Below, piece by piece: positions 6,416-13,593 of a stretch of 13,964 nt of DNA. This stretch comes from Halieaceae bacterium (lineage in GTDB: Bacteria > Pseudomonadota > Gammaproteobacteria > Pseudomonadales > Halieaceae): NCBI GenBank assembly GCA_002705465.1, contig PAGS01000017.1, positions 1 to 13,964 of the forward strand. Reading direction: 5' to 3'. A program made the position numbers and the translations under genes. How positions within the stretch are numbered: the first letter of the stretch is position 1; every line of letters begins with the position of its first letter. The notes beneath the pieces were generated by a model. The model did not search any database and was not told where the DNA came from. It was given only the letters and a program-made list of their open reading frames with translations.

Positions 6416-7594
6416 TCAGCCCTTTTCGATCCGGAAGGTCAGCCCTGCGTGCTCCTGCAGTCGCGCCATGAGCGCATCCCCCATGGCCGCTGCGGGCGTC
6501 CATAGCCCTCCAGAGGCCAGATCGGGGTTGACCAACAAACACATCGCCGCCTCGGCCAGCATTTTCGAGGTTGAACCGTAGCCGGGGTCCCGATCTCCCT
6601 GCACGCTGCTGATCATGAGCTCGCCTTCGCTCGTCTCGCCCACGAAGATCGCGTCGTAATTGCCGTTTTCGCGCTCCTCCTTCGTGGGGCCCTCTCCTGG
6701 CTGAAGATCACTTTTGGCCACCGAGTCGTCTTTGGCCACGTAGTCAGCCGCGGCTTTCCCCTGATCCCCGTCGCCGGTCAGGAGCATCTCGTCGTAGCGG
6801 AAATCCTCACCGTATGGGTGGCCCATTAGAAAATTGGAGCGGTGGATATTCTTGGTATTGATAGGCGCCATGATAAACGGCGCACTCCAGCTGGAGAGTT
6901 CTTCATCGTACTGAGGGGCCATACCCGGTGGCTGCTCCGGACCGGTGAAGCCTTCGGTGAGTGCAAAGGGATTGGTCAGCACCTGAATAATGGCGGGGTT
7001 GGCCTTGGCCGAAGCCATCGTGGCTCGCATGGACGCGATGGTGCCGCCCGAGAAGGTGCCGTTCATGGCGCGGACTCGGCCTTTGACTGTGGCGATCGGC
7101 TGACCCGTTTTCGCGATGGCATGTTGCTGTAACTGATACACACCCAGATCAAACGGGATGGAGTCGAAGCCGCAACTGTGAACGATACGAGCCCCCGAGG
7201 CCTTGGCCAATGTGCTGTAGCGTGCGATCGTCTCGTGCATCCAGCTGGGTTCGCCGGTCAGGTCAACGCAGTCTGTGCCGCGCTCGGCGCATTGCTTAAC
7301 CAGCTCATCACCGTAGAGCTGATAGGGCCCGACCGTGGTGATGACGACCCGGCAGGCATCGACCATGTCTGATACCGATTCGGGGCTCTCTACGTCGACT
7401 TCCAGCAGCGTGACTTGGTCACTGATACCCAGTTCGCTTCGCACGCTCGCCAGCTTGCTCAGTGAACGGCCGGCCAAGGCCCACTTGAGCTCGGTGTTGC
7501 CGTATTTCTGGGCGAGGTACTCAGCGACGAGGCGTCCGGTGTAGCCCGAGGCACCAAATACAACGATATCGAATGGCTTTTCCGTAGCAGACAT
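6416..7594 (-). CDS. Saccharopine dehydrogenase-like / trans-acting enoyl reductase family protein
   Basis: This 392-residue protein has an N-terminal NAD(P)-binding Rossmann fold with the loop GASGYTG (14-20), typical of the saccharopine dehydrogenase NADP-binding family. TVGPYQLYG (87-95), CVDLTGE (109-115) and HSCGFDSIPFDLG (139-151) are hallmarks of the subgroup annotated as trans-acting enoyl reductase. The mycobacterial member Rv2953 of that subgroup reduces a double bond during phthiocerol/phenolphthiocerol lipid synthesis. It is not a lysine-pathway enzyme by this evidence. It is the first gene of the minus-strand operon. Its ATG at 7594 has only a distant GGGAG site, 11 bases upstream. 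A 184-base divergent spacer separates it from the epoxide-hydrolase-like gene. A redox role on an unsaturated acyl or ketone intermediate of the operon's pathway is inferred. No polyketide synthase is nearby. Confidence 0.88.
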   Translation of the reverse strand: MSATEKPFDIVVFGASGYTGRLVAEYLAQKYGNTELKWALAGRSLSKLASVRSELGISDQVTLLEVDVESPESVSDMVDACRVVITTVGPYQLYGDELVKQCAERGTDCVDLTGEPSWMHETIARYSTLAKASGARIVHSCGFDSIPFDLGVYQLQQHAIAKTGQPIATVKGRVRAMNGTFSGGTIASMRATMASAKANPAIIQVLTNPFALTEGFTGPEQPPGMAPQYDEELSSWSAPFIMAPINTKNIHRSNFLMGHPYGEDFRYDEMLLTGDGDQGKAAADYVAKDDSVAKSDLQPGEGPTKEERENGNYDAIFVGETSEGELMISSVQGDRDPGYGSTSKMLAEAAMCLLVNPDLASGGLWTPAAAMGDALMARLQEHAGLTFRIEKG

Positions 7595-7643
7595 GATCAG
7601 ACGAACTCCCGAGCGCGGTGTTATTTTGGGACCGCAAGGGTAA

Positions 7644-7663
7644 CCTGTTGGCTTTAGGACAGG
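7644..7663. promoter_or_regulatory. Inverted repeat in the 7595-7778 divergent spacer
   Basis: CCTGT and ACAGG form 5-base inverted arms separated by 10 bases. The 184-base spacer between the two divergent genes must hold promoters for both directions, but I cannot place -35/-10 boxes with confidence. A second small palindrome, TGAT-T-ATCA, lies at 7763-7771 just ahead of the plus-strand start. Either could be an operator or chance. Confidence 0.2.
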
Positions 7664-7778
7664 AACCGCCCGAGCGTTTGTTGCCTGCTACCCGCCCTAT
7701 GAGGCGAGCGCCCGGATGAGCCTGCCGCTGCTGTATCGGTGGGTGCCCTGACCGAGAGAACCTGATTATCATTCCACT

Positions 7779-8558
7779 ATGACGCGCCACACACCGATGA
7801 AAACCCGACAGACGATTGAGCAGCTACTGTCTGCGATCGAATCCCGCGATTTGAGGGCAGTTGAGCGCTACCTGCATCCCGATGTCGTCTGGCAGAACGT
7901 CCCCCACCCACCCGCGTTAGGTCGCCAAGCTGTGACGGAGCTGTTGGCGAATGTCCTGTGTTGGTCCGACCAGGTCCGCTGGGATATTCTGTCGTCGGCG
8001 GTCAGTGGAGAAACTGGCTGGTATGAGCGAGTAGACCGCTTCTGGTTGGCGGGCGAGGAGCACGCCGTTCATTGCAACGGCGTCTTTGAGGTTGATACCA
8101 GTGCGCAGACGGTTCGCTTCGTCAAAGATTATGTGGACTTGGGGGAATGGCGTTCTCGAATTGAGCCGGTGATGACGCAGTTGGCGAGCCGGCCGGCGTC
8201 TGAGGTGGTGGCACGTCATCTCGATGCGGTCAGGCGTCTTGATCCCGTTGCCATGGCCGCCGACTATGGTTTGCACGCCGTGCTACAGAGGCCGGATCGT
8301 GCCTATGCAGGATGGGCGGCGATTGCAGACTATTTCGATACCGTACCGACGCGCCTCGGGGATGCCGAAGTGCTGTTCGAACCCATTGATCCCTTGGGTA
8401 ACGATCAGGCAAGGGTCGCTTGGCGTGTCGCCGCGCCTGGCGGCGCAAGTCACTCGGGCATCGACACTTTTTCAGTATTAGCGGGTCGTATTACCCACCA
8501 GCTGACTGAGCTCGATGGCGAGGACTTCGGAAAAATGCCCAAGCGCAGAGATGATTAA
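7779..8558 (+). CDS. Tandem NTF2-fold protein: limonene-epoxide-hydrolase-like domain plus SnoaL-like domain
   Basis: This 259-residue protein appears to be two NTF2-fold (SnoaL-like) units in a row. The first (about 8-130) aligns by eye with limonene-1,2-epoxide hydrolase. WQNVPHPPALGR (38-49) corresponds to YQN with Tyr53/Asn55. YERVD (82-86) supplies the Arg84 and Asp86 of the catalytic triad, and KDYVD (116-120) supplies Asp117. The substrate- or water-binding Tyr is Trp38 here. The second unit (about 140-255) has the general SnoaL shape, ending GIDTFSVLAGRITHQLTELDG, but lacks the ERVD motif. Family members hydrolyse epoxides to diols without a covalent intermediate. There is no signal peptide. 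The ATG at 7779 lacks a good ribosome site; an in-frame ATG at 7797 is an alternative. The gene is monocistronic. Epoxide hydrolase activity is plausible but unproven. Confidence 0.8.
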   Translation: MTRHTPMKTRQTIEQLLSAIESRDLRAVERYLHPDVVWQNVPHPPALGRQAVTELLANVLCWSDQVRWDILSSAVSGETGWYERVDRFWLAGEEHAVHCNGVFEVDTSAQTVRFVKDYVDLGEWRSRIEPVMTQLASRPASEVVARHLDAVRRLDPVAMAADYGLHAVLQRPDRAYAGWAAIADYFDTVPTRLGDAEVLFEPIDPLGNDQARVAWRVAAPGGASHSGIDTFSVLAGRITHQLTELDGEDFGKMPKRRDD

Positions 8559-8573
8559 CCTGCAGGAACGGTA

Positions 8574-8607
8574 ACGAGCACAAGACCTCGACTTCGTGCC
8601 GGCTCGT
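8574..8607. terminator. Inverted repeat in a convergent gap, possible weak terminator
   Basis: ACGAGC (8574-8579) and GCTCGT (8602-8607) pair after the stop of the epoxide-hydrolase-like gene, with an inner CAC/GTG extension. There is no T-tract, so intrinsic termination is doubtful. Confidence 0.2.
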
Positions 8608-8637
8608 CTCCAGCCAAGCCGCGGGTCGGGCGCTTCA

Positions 8638-8653
8638 CCTCGCTACTGCGAGG
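8638..8653. terminator. Perfect hairpin spanning the DUF885 stop codon
   Basis: CCTCGC-TACT-GCGAGG is a perfect 6-base-pair stem with a 4-base loop that covers the minus-strand TAG at 8643-8645. It is GC-rich and ends convergent transcription units, but no run of T follows on either strand. It may be a 3'-end-stabilising or Rho-assisted structure. Confidence 0.3.
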
Positions 8654-10454
8654 CCGCCCAGCTCGACAAGTTATCATTGAGGATATCGAGTGGCATTGCG
8701 CCATTCATCAATACCGCCTCATGGAACTCCCGCAGGTCAAAGCGCTCGCCCAGCTTCAGCTCAGCCTCCTCGCGCATTGTCAAAAGTGCCAGTTGTCCCG
8801 TTTTATAGGCTGTCGCCTGTCCTGGCCACACCACGTAGCGTTCTATTTCCCGGGTGACCTCTTCTGTGGTCATGCCGGTTTTTGTAATCATGTATTCGAT
8901 GGCTTGCTCGCGGCTCCATCGCTTGGCATGCATACCTGTATCCACCACCAAGCGCACGGCACGAAACATTTCTGCCTGCAATCGACCAAGATCACCCAGT
9001 GGGTCATTGTCGTATAAACCCATATCAGTTTTGGCGATACGCTCTGAATACAACGCCCAGCCCTCCGAGAACGCGCTGAAGGGCGATAAGCGTCGCAGCA
9101 ACGGTACGCCCTCGATCAGTTGCGATGTCGAAATCTGGAAATGATGGCCGGGTGAGCCCTCGTGAATCATCAGCGTGGGAAGCGTCCATCTCGGGTTGTC
9201 TGCTGTCTGCTTCTGGTTGATGTAGAAACGCCCCGGGCGAGAGCCATCGAGAGCGGGTCCGTTGTAGTAACCCCCGGGAGAGGAATCCTGCGAGTATTCA
9301 GGCACACGTACAATTTCAAGTGGCTGGGGTGGGATGGTAATAAAGTAGTCCGCGGCAATCGCCATGACGCGACGATCAAAATCCTCCAGATAGGCGATCA
9401 TATCTGCACGCCCTTCGTCGGTATTCGGAAACTGGTGCGCGGGGTCTTCCATGACGATTCGCACCCGTTCGGCAAAGCTCCCGCCGACGATGCCTTGGCC
9501 ATCCAGAATATCCAGCATTTCGCCTTCGATTCGGTCGACCTCGGCAAGCCCTGTTGCATGAATTTCATCGGGGGAATACTGGGTGGTTGTGTTTGACTGC
9601 AGTTTGGCGGCATAGATAGCGTCGCCATCTGGCAGTCTCCAGATGCCGGCATCATGGGTGGCCTCTGGCAGCATTGACTCGAACAGGCTGATCATCGCCT
9701 GATAGCCCGGAATGACCTCGGTGGCCACCAGCTGAGCCGCCTCGTCGACCAGCTGATCGGCATTGGTCTCGTCCAGTCCGTCGAGCGCCTCCAGTTTGGG
9801 CCCCAGCGTCGTTACCAGGGGATTCTCCGCCGCCCCGCCCTCAATAAATTTATTCATCCCCACCAATGCTTTCTCGATGACAAAATCCGGGGGGATCACG
9901 CCGTTGGCACGATCGTCGGTGACGCGCTCATGAGTTTCACGGAGGACCCGACCAAATTCAGCGAGGCGCGATAAATACCGGCGCACACTTTTCTTATTTT
10001 TGATGACATGGGTGTCGGTCAGGAACTGCGGCATGTTCACGGTCACGCCGGATATCTGGTTGACCCGGTAGCCGCTGTAGCGCAGCTCTGCTTGACGCAG
10101 CTGGTCATCAAAAAACCAGGCCGCGATTTTCCAGGTCAGTAACTCTTGGCCTGATAAGCCATCGGGTCCGTAATCATCGAGGCCCACTCTCGCATTGCGC
10201 AGTTTGGCAATGCTGCGTTCCTCTTCTTCCTTGGTGTAGTCGGCCAGTTTGCCGCTGTGAAAATCGAGCGGTGTGTTATCGATTGCGCCCAGGTAGGTCA
10301 GCAACTCGGGCGAATCAATCGCCAATTGAAGTGTGACTTTATTGACATAGTTATTTACCCCGACGGGTGTAAACCAGAACCACATGGAGGCACCAGCCGC
10401 AACCACCAGCAGTGTGCCCAGTAGGCCCATGGCACTGCGCTTCAACCCATTCAT
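8643..10454 (-). CDS. DUF885 family membrane-anchored zinc metallopeptidase
   Basis: This 603-residue DUF885 protein is predicted to be a zinc-dependent peptidase. An N-terminal hydrophobic stretch at about 7-28, after a Lys-Arg pair, should anchor it in the inner membrane with the large domain in the periplasm, or act as an uncleaved signal. The zinc motif is HEGSPGHH (431-438), a variant of HExxH with the family's PGHH. FSEGWALYSE (462-471) supplies the probable third ligand Glu464. The C-terminal VVWPGQATAYKTGQ is also diagnostic. Length (about 600) is normal. The ATG at 10454 is chosen because GAGG lies eight bases upstream; a TTG two codons earlier is too close to that site. It lies 102 bases downstream of the DUF1330 gene. 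Substrates of the family are poorly known, and periplasmic peptide turnover is inferred. Confidence 0.9.
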   Translation of the reverse strand: MNGLKRSAMGLLGTLLVVAAGASMWFWFTPVGVNNYVNKVTLQLAIDSPELLTYLGAIDNTPLDFHSGKLADYTKEEEERSIAKLRNARVGLDDYGPDGLSGQELLTWKIAAWFFDDQLRQAELRYSGYRVNQISGVTVNMPQFLTDTHVIKNKKSVRRYLSRLAEFGRVLRETHERVTDDRANGVIPPDFVIEKALVGMNKFIEGGAAENPLVTTLGPKLEALDGLDETNADQLVDEAAQLVATEVIPGYQAMISLFESMLPEATHDAGIWRLPDGDAIYAAKLQSNTTTQYSPDEIHATGLAEVDRIEGEMLDILDGQGIVGGSFAERVRIVMEDPAHQFPNTDEGRADMIAYLEDFDRRVMAIAADYFITIPPQPLEIVRVPEYSQDSSPGGYYNGPALDGSRPGRFYINQKQTADNPRWTLPTLMIHEGSPGHHFQISTSQLIEGVPLLRRLSPFSAFSEGWALYSERIAKTDMGLYDNDPLGDLGRLQAEMFRAVRLVVDTGMHAKRWSREQAIEYMITKTGMTTEEVTREIERYVVWPGQATAYKTGQLALLTMREEAELKLGERFDLREFHEAVLMNGAMPLDILNDNLSSWAASQ

Positions 10455-10462
10455 ATTCAACG

Positions 10463-10466
10463 CCTC
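10463..10466 (-). promoter_or_regulatory. Ribosome binding site deciding the DUF885 start
   Basis: GAGG on the minus strand is eight bases from the ATG at 10454 and only two bases from the TTG at 10460, so it supports the ATG. Confidence 0.55.
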
Positions 10467-10484
10467 GTGATGCGTGGGGGTCGC

Positions 10485-10510
10485 ATTGTAAGACGACCTT
10501 CTACGAAGGT
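10485..10510 (-). promoter_or_regulatory. Possible promoter/operator of the DUF885 gene
   Basis: ACCTTC-TAC-GAAGGT (10496-10510) is a perfect inverted repeat with 6-base arms. Five bases downstream on the minus strand lies TACAAT (10490 to 10485), a near-consensus -10 box. A palindrome against a -10 box is a usual repressor-site arrangement, but no clear -35 box is present at the right distance. The same hairpin has no T-tract, so a terminator is less likely. Confidence 0.3.
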
Positions 10511-10556
10511 GCTCCTGTTTTGAGTGGAGCGGCTAACGATCGCAGGGCGCCTGTTT

Positions 10557-10994
10557 TTATTCAGCCGGTTCGCGGAGCCATCGTCCGCTGGCGTTGATGG
10601 TCTCGATGTTGAGCTGGCCGGCCAGGCCTGCGCTGCGGTGGACGCTGATCTCGGCGTATTCAGGCATCTGGATCATTTGCAACATCGCTTTGCGGGAGGG
10701 ATACATGGCGATGGCAACTTCATCCCACAGTTCCTCGACTTCGCCCAACATCAGCCGCGCCACCTTGGCGCCAAAGCAAAGCTGACCGCCGACTTCTCTG
10801 ATGACGCGGGCGACCCCGGTCGCGTAGATCTGATAGGCCTCACATCCGGTCAGCTCACTATCCCGCCCATCTTCATATTCCGCGCGTTCTCTAAATTTGA
10901 GCAGATTCACCATGAAGATCGGCTCGTCAGCATCTGGGCTTAAAAAACCTTCCATCTGTTCTGCGGTGGGAATAACGGCGTTTTGAACTTCCAT
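10557..10994 (-). CDS. DUF1330 domain-containing protein
   Basis: This 145-residue protein carries a DUF1330 domain, a small dimeric alpha+beta barrel of the ferredoxin-like fold. Family-like stretches are PIFMVNLLKFRERA (25-38), then YQIYATGVARVIREVGGQL (54-72) and a late MYPSRKAMLQMIQMPEYAEI (97-116). This is somewhat longer than the minimal domain of about 95 residues because of extra residues at both ends. No signal or membrane segment is visible, so it should be cytoplasmic. AGGAG at 11001-11005, six bases before the ATG, is the strongest ribosome site in the window. The family has no established reaction. Members are often near degradative oxidoreductase genes, and here it diverges from the haloalkane dehalogenase. 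It may share a promoter region with that gene, or the DUF885 gene downstream. Confidence 0.85.
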   Translation of the reverse strand: MEVQNAVIPTAEQMEGFLSPDADEPIFMVNLLKFRERAEYEDGRDSELTGCEAYQIYATGVARVIREVGGQLCFGAKVARLMLGEVEELWDEVAIAMYPSRKAMLQMIQMPEYAEISVHRSAGLAGQLNIETINASGRWLREPAE

Positions 10995-11000
10995 GATGTG

Positions 11001-11005
11001 CTCCT
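11001..11005 (-). promoter_or_regulatory. Strong Shine-Dalgarno site of the DUF1330 gene
   Basis: AGGAG sits six bases before the ATG at 10994 and confirms that start. It suggests high translation compared with the weak sites of the neighbouring genes. Confidence 0.6.
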
Positions 11006-11106
11006 AGTGACTGATCTAGCTTAGCGCTGCTTGGCCGGGTCCCGCGCTGCGCTTGGGCCGGTGGTCCCAGTGTCGGTGATGCCCGAGCCGGGATGCAAAA
11101 CCTCTA

Positions 11107-11133
11107 TATTATGACAGTATTTATGCCATAATA
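11107..11133. promoter_or_regulatory. 27-base inverted repeat, probable operator of the haloalkane dehalogenase
   Basis: TATTATGACA and TGCCATAATA are 10-base inverted arms with a single mismatch around a 7-base centre. The outer seven bases are perfect. The site lies in an AT-rich island of an otherwise GC-rich 169-base divergent spacer, 30 bases before the dehalogenase ATG. Size and symmetry suit a TetR- or GntR-type dimer. In Rhodococcus the dehalogenase gene dhaA is controlled by the TetR-family repressor DhaR, which makes such control plausible here. No regulator gene is in the window. Confidence 0.45.
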
Positions 11134-11163
11134 ATCGGTTCTGACTACCGGTCTTTTTCTCCC

Positions 11164-12246
11164 ATGCAGATACTGCGAACGCCTGATGCTAGGTTTGGCA
11201 AACTAGCTGATTACCCCTTCGAGCCGCATTACACCGACGTCGACGCCGGAGACGGTTCCAGACTCCGTATCCACCACATTGATGAGGGCGACCGCCACGC
11301 TCCGGTCGTGTTGTGTCTCCACGGTCAGCCGAGCTGGAGCTATCTGTACCGTAAGATGGTACCGCTCCTCGTCTCGGCTGGGTTGAGAGTAATTGCACCC
11401 GACCTGCCCGGGTACGGCAAATCCGACAAGCCCGCTGCGAGAGAGAATTACAGCTATCAGGCGCAGGTAGATTGGATGGGTCGATGGCTGGAGGCTAACG
11501 ACCTCAGTGAGATCACCATTTTCGGTCAGGACTGGGGGGGGCTGATCGGCTTGCGCATGGTGGTTGATCATCCCGAGCGCTTTTCCCGGGTAGTCATGGG
11601 TAACACCGGATTGCCGCTCAATACCGAACTCGATCGGGCGAATGTCGACAAGGTACTGGCATTCCGAGCAGATGGCCGTCGACTGAGCTTGCCCAGCATG
11701 CTGCGTGTGATCTCCCGACTCCCCGGCGCGGGTGGTGATCCCGGGGCGTATCCCTTCGGTTTCGCGCACTGGCAAAAGTTCTGCTGGAATACACCGGACA
11801 TGCCGGTTGGGTTTTTGATGGAGATGATGATCAGCCCGCCGCAGAAGTGGAGAGTGATGGCGCCTGTGGCGCTTCATCACTTCTTGGGCACGTCCTTGCG
11901 GCCCATTACCCCCTTGGGTCTTGCCTACGAAGCGCCGTTTCCTGATCCCACTTTTAAAATGGGCCCCCGCGCGATGCCCAGTCAGGTGCCCACGCTGCCT
12001 ACTGATCCGTCAACTCCCGCCCAAACCAACGCTTGGGCCTTTTTTGAACAGTTTGAAAAACCGTTTCTGTGTTTATTTACCGCGGATGATCCAGTCACCA
12101 GAGGCCTCGAGAGGACTTTTATTAACCGCGTTCCCGGGACTTCTGGGCAGCCGCATCAGGTGTTTCCCAGAGGTGGGCACATGCTGCAAGAGCGTTGCCA
12201 CCATGAGCTCACTGATGCGATTTCCAGATTCATCGAGCTGACATGA
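11164..12246 (+). CDS. Haloalkane dehalogenase, DhlA-like (HLD-I) with enlarged cap
   Basis: This 360-residue alpha/beta-hydrolase should cleave carbon-halogen bonds of haloalkanes to alcohol and halide. The N-terminus (ILRTPDARFGKLADYPFEP) matches DhlA closely, which fixes the start even though no Shine-Dalgarno is visible. The oxyanion motif is HGQPSWSYLYRK (53-64). The nucleophile elbow GQDWGG (121-126) gives Asp123 followed by the halide-holding Trp124. Asp309 in TADDPVTRG is the probable acid and His339 in GGHMLQE is the base. AYEAPFPD (254-261) is a family landmark. The cap (about 150-250) is longer than in the roughly 310-residue DhlA, with extra sequence on both sides of HWQKF (202-206). 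Trp203 may be the second halide ligand. A 10-base-arm inverted repeat lies upstream. A non-haloalkane substrate is possible, because many family members are untested. Confidence 0.88.
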   Translation: MQILRTPDARFGKLADYPFEPHYTDVDAGDGSRLRIHHIDEGDRHAPVVLCLHGQPSWSYLYRKMVPLLVSAGLRVIAPDLPGYGKSDKPAARENYSYQAQVDWMGRWLEANDLSEITIFGQDWGGLIGLRMVVDHPERFSRVVMGNTGLPLNTELDRANVDKVLAFRADGRRLSLPSMLRVISRLPGAGGDPGAYPFGFAHWQKFCWNTPDMPVGFLMEMMISPPQKWRVMAPVALHHFLGTSLRPITPLGLAYEAPFPDPTFKMGPRAMPSQVPTLPTDPSTPAQTNAWAFFEQFEKPFLCLFTADDPVTRGLERTFINRVPGTSGQPHQVFPRGGHMLQERCHHELTDAISRFIELT

Positions 12247-12250
12247 CCCA

Positions 12251-12285
12251 TAAAATTTGAAACGTGTTGCGCCCCATCAATTTTA
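12251..12285. other. AT-rich inverted repeat after the dehalogenase gene
   Basis: The 237-base gap 12247-12483 holds no credible gene. Just after the dehalogenase stop, TAAAATTTGA and TCAATTTTA form imperfect inverted arms (one bulged T) around 16 bases. This could be a weak terminator or an operator for the downstream oxidoreductase. A palindrome CACCGGTG follows at about 12355-12362. No confident promoter is seen in the remainder of the gap. Confidence 0.25.
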
Positions 12286-12483
12286 AGTGACTAATCTTGA
12301 TGCCCGCATACTTTCGGTCTCATCCGTGAGGTCACCGCCCGGCGTTTTATGGCCACCGGTGCAGGAGGTTGTCGCAAAAGACGCGGTTCACCGTCAAAAC
12401 TCCGGCTCGGATCTCGGGACCGAAGCAGCCGTTAGCGCATCGAGATAAGATTGAGCTTCTGTCCATGTCGAAGCAATTGAGCA

Positions 12484-13578
12484 GTGCTCTCAGTGGCAAG
12501 AGAAGAAGTCAAAACAGAAGTGTTAGTGGTTGGGGGCGGTGCGGTGGGTGTCAGTGTTGCGCGGTATTTTGCGCTGGCGGACCGGAAAGTCATTCTCATC
12601 GACAGCGAGGCCACCCCGGGCTCGGTCAATAGCTCGAGAAACAGCGGTGTCATCCACGCGGGTCTCTACTACGCCAATAGCCCAACAAAAGAAAAACTGT
12701 GTATCCGTGGCAAGCACCTGCTCTACAACTACTGCAGGGAGAAAAATATCCCATTTCAACAGCTGGGCAAGCTCGTCGTAGCGCAGGCGGGTGAAGAGCC
12801 GCTGCTGAATAGGATTTTTGAGCGTGCCGCTGCCAACGAGGTCCCCGCCAGACTCCTCTCTAGAGAGGAGATCAAAATTGCATGCCCGGACCTATCTTGT
12901 GTTGCGGCCCTGGTGAGTCCGTCCACCGGCATCGTCGATACCCAGTCTTTAATGCAGTCTCTTGTCACCGATTTTGAGGCTGCGGGCGGGCTGCTACATT
13001 GCCGCGCTCGTGTGCTACGGATCGACACGAGTGCCGATTTGGTTCAGGCGGAGTTGGAGGATGGCACTCGCGTTACCGCTGATATCGTGATCAACTCGGC
13101 GGGTTTGAGCGCCTTGAGTTTAGTTCCGTCGGGCGTCGAACATGGCTATGAAAATTTTTTCCTCAAAGGCAGTTATTTCTCCTACGCCAGCAGGGTACCT
13201 TTCAAGACATTGGTGTATCCACTTCCCTCACAAGGTGGCCTCGGAATCCACCTGACCCTGGATCTGGCGGGAAGAGCTCGATTTGGTCCCGACGCTTCAG
13301 CAATTAGCACTCTGGATTTTGCGGTTCGCCCTGAGGATGGCCCGAAATTCGGTGCTGCCATAAAACAATACTGGCCCGACTGTAACGTGAACAAATTGAG
13401 CCCCGACTATGCAGGGGTCCGACCTAAGCTCAAGCTGGCAGGGTTGGTCGTGCCTGATTTTCTGTTTTTGCAGAGTCATGCATCAGGTGGCAGCAAGGTA
13501 ATCAGCCTGTTGGGTATGGATTCTCCCGGGTTGACGAGTTGTCTCGCGATCGCAGAGCAAGTTTTTGAGATGATCTAA
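12484..13578 (+). CDS. LhgO-like FAD-dependent oxidoreductase (DAO family)
   Basis: This 364-residue flavoprotein of the glycine-oxidase/DAO fold is closest by eye to L-2-hydroxyglutarate oxidase/dehydrogenase (LhgO). The FAD-binding loop GGGAVG lies at 17-22 after TEVLVV, with the acidic residue of IDSEATPG at about 40-46. SSRNSGVIHAGLYY (50-63) is the hallmark of the LhgO group, and the C-terminal GMDSPGLTSCLAIA (344-357) is also typical. It is somewhat shorter than the usual 400 residues. The start is uncertain: GTG at 12484 comes one codon after an in-frame stop and leaves a normal lead-in to the Rossmann fold. GTG at 12493 is an alternative. There is no good ribosome site. A 237-base gap separates it from the dehalogenase, so it may be independently transcribed. 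Oxidation of a 2-hydroxy acid is likely; L-2-hydroxyglutarate itself is not proven. Confidence 0.85.
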   Translation: MLSVAREEVKTEVLVVGGGAVGVSVARYFALADRKVILIDSEATPGSVNSSRNSGVIHAGLYYANSPTKEKLCIRGKHLLYNYCREKNIPFQQLGKLVVAQAGEEPLLNRIFERAAANEVPARLLSREEIKIACPDLSCVAALVSPSTGIVDTQSLMQSLVTDFEAAGGLLHCRARVLRIDTSADLVQAELEDGTRVTADIVINSAGLSALSLVPSGVEHGYENFFLKGSYFSYASRVPFKTLVYPLPSQGGLGIHLTLDLAGRARFGPDASAISTLDFAVRPEDGPKFGAAIKQYWPDCNVNKLSPDYAGVRPKLKLAGLVVPDFLFLQSHASGGSKVISLLGMDSPGLTSCLAIAEQVFEMI

Positions 13579-13593
13579 GCAGGCCCTCGTCCT

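Noticed and set aside
10543..10558. CAGG-GCG-CCTG followed by five Ts on the plus strand, resembling an intrinsic terminator
   Set aside because: No plus-strand gene ends there, and the stem has only four base pairs. It overlaps the DUF1330 stop codon by chance, as far as I can tell.
11203..11880. Minus-strand open frame of 225 codons opposite the dehalogenase
   Set aside because: It is an antisense shadow of a gene whose full set of catalytic motifs is visible, and the product resembles no family.
12369..12632. Plus-strand open frame covering the gap before the LhgO-like gene
   Set aside because: It overlaps the LhgO-like N-terminus in another frame and gives a low-complexity, Arg/Ser-rich product with no domain and no ribosome site.
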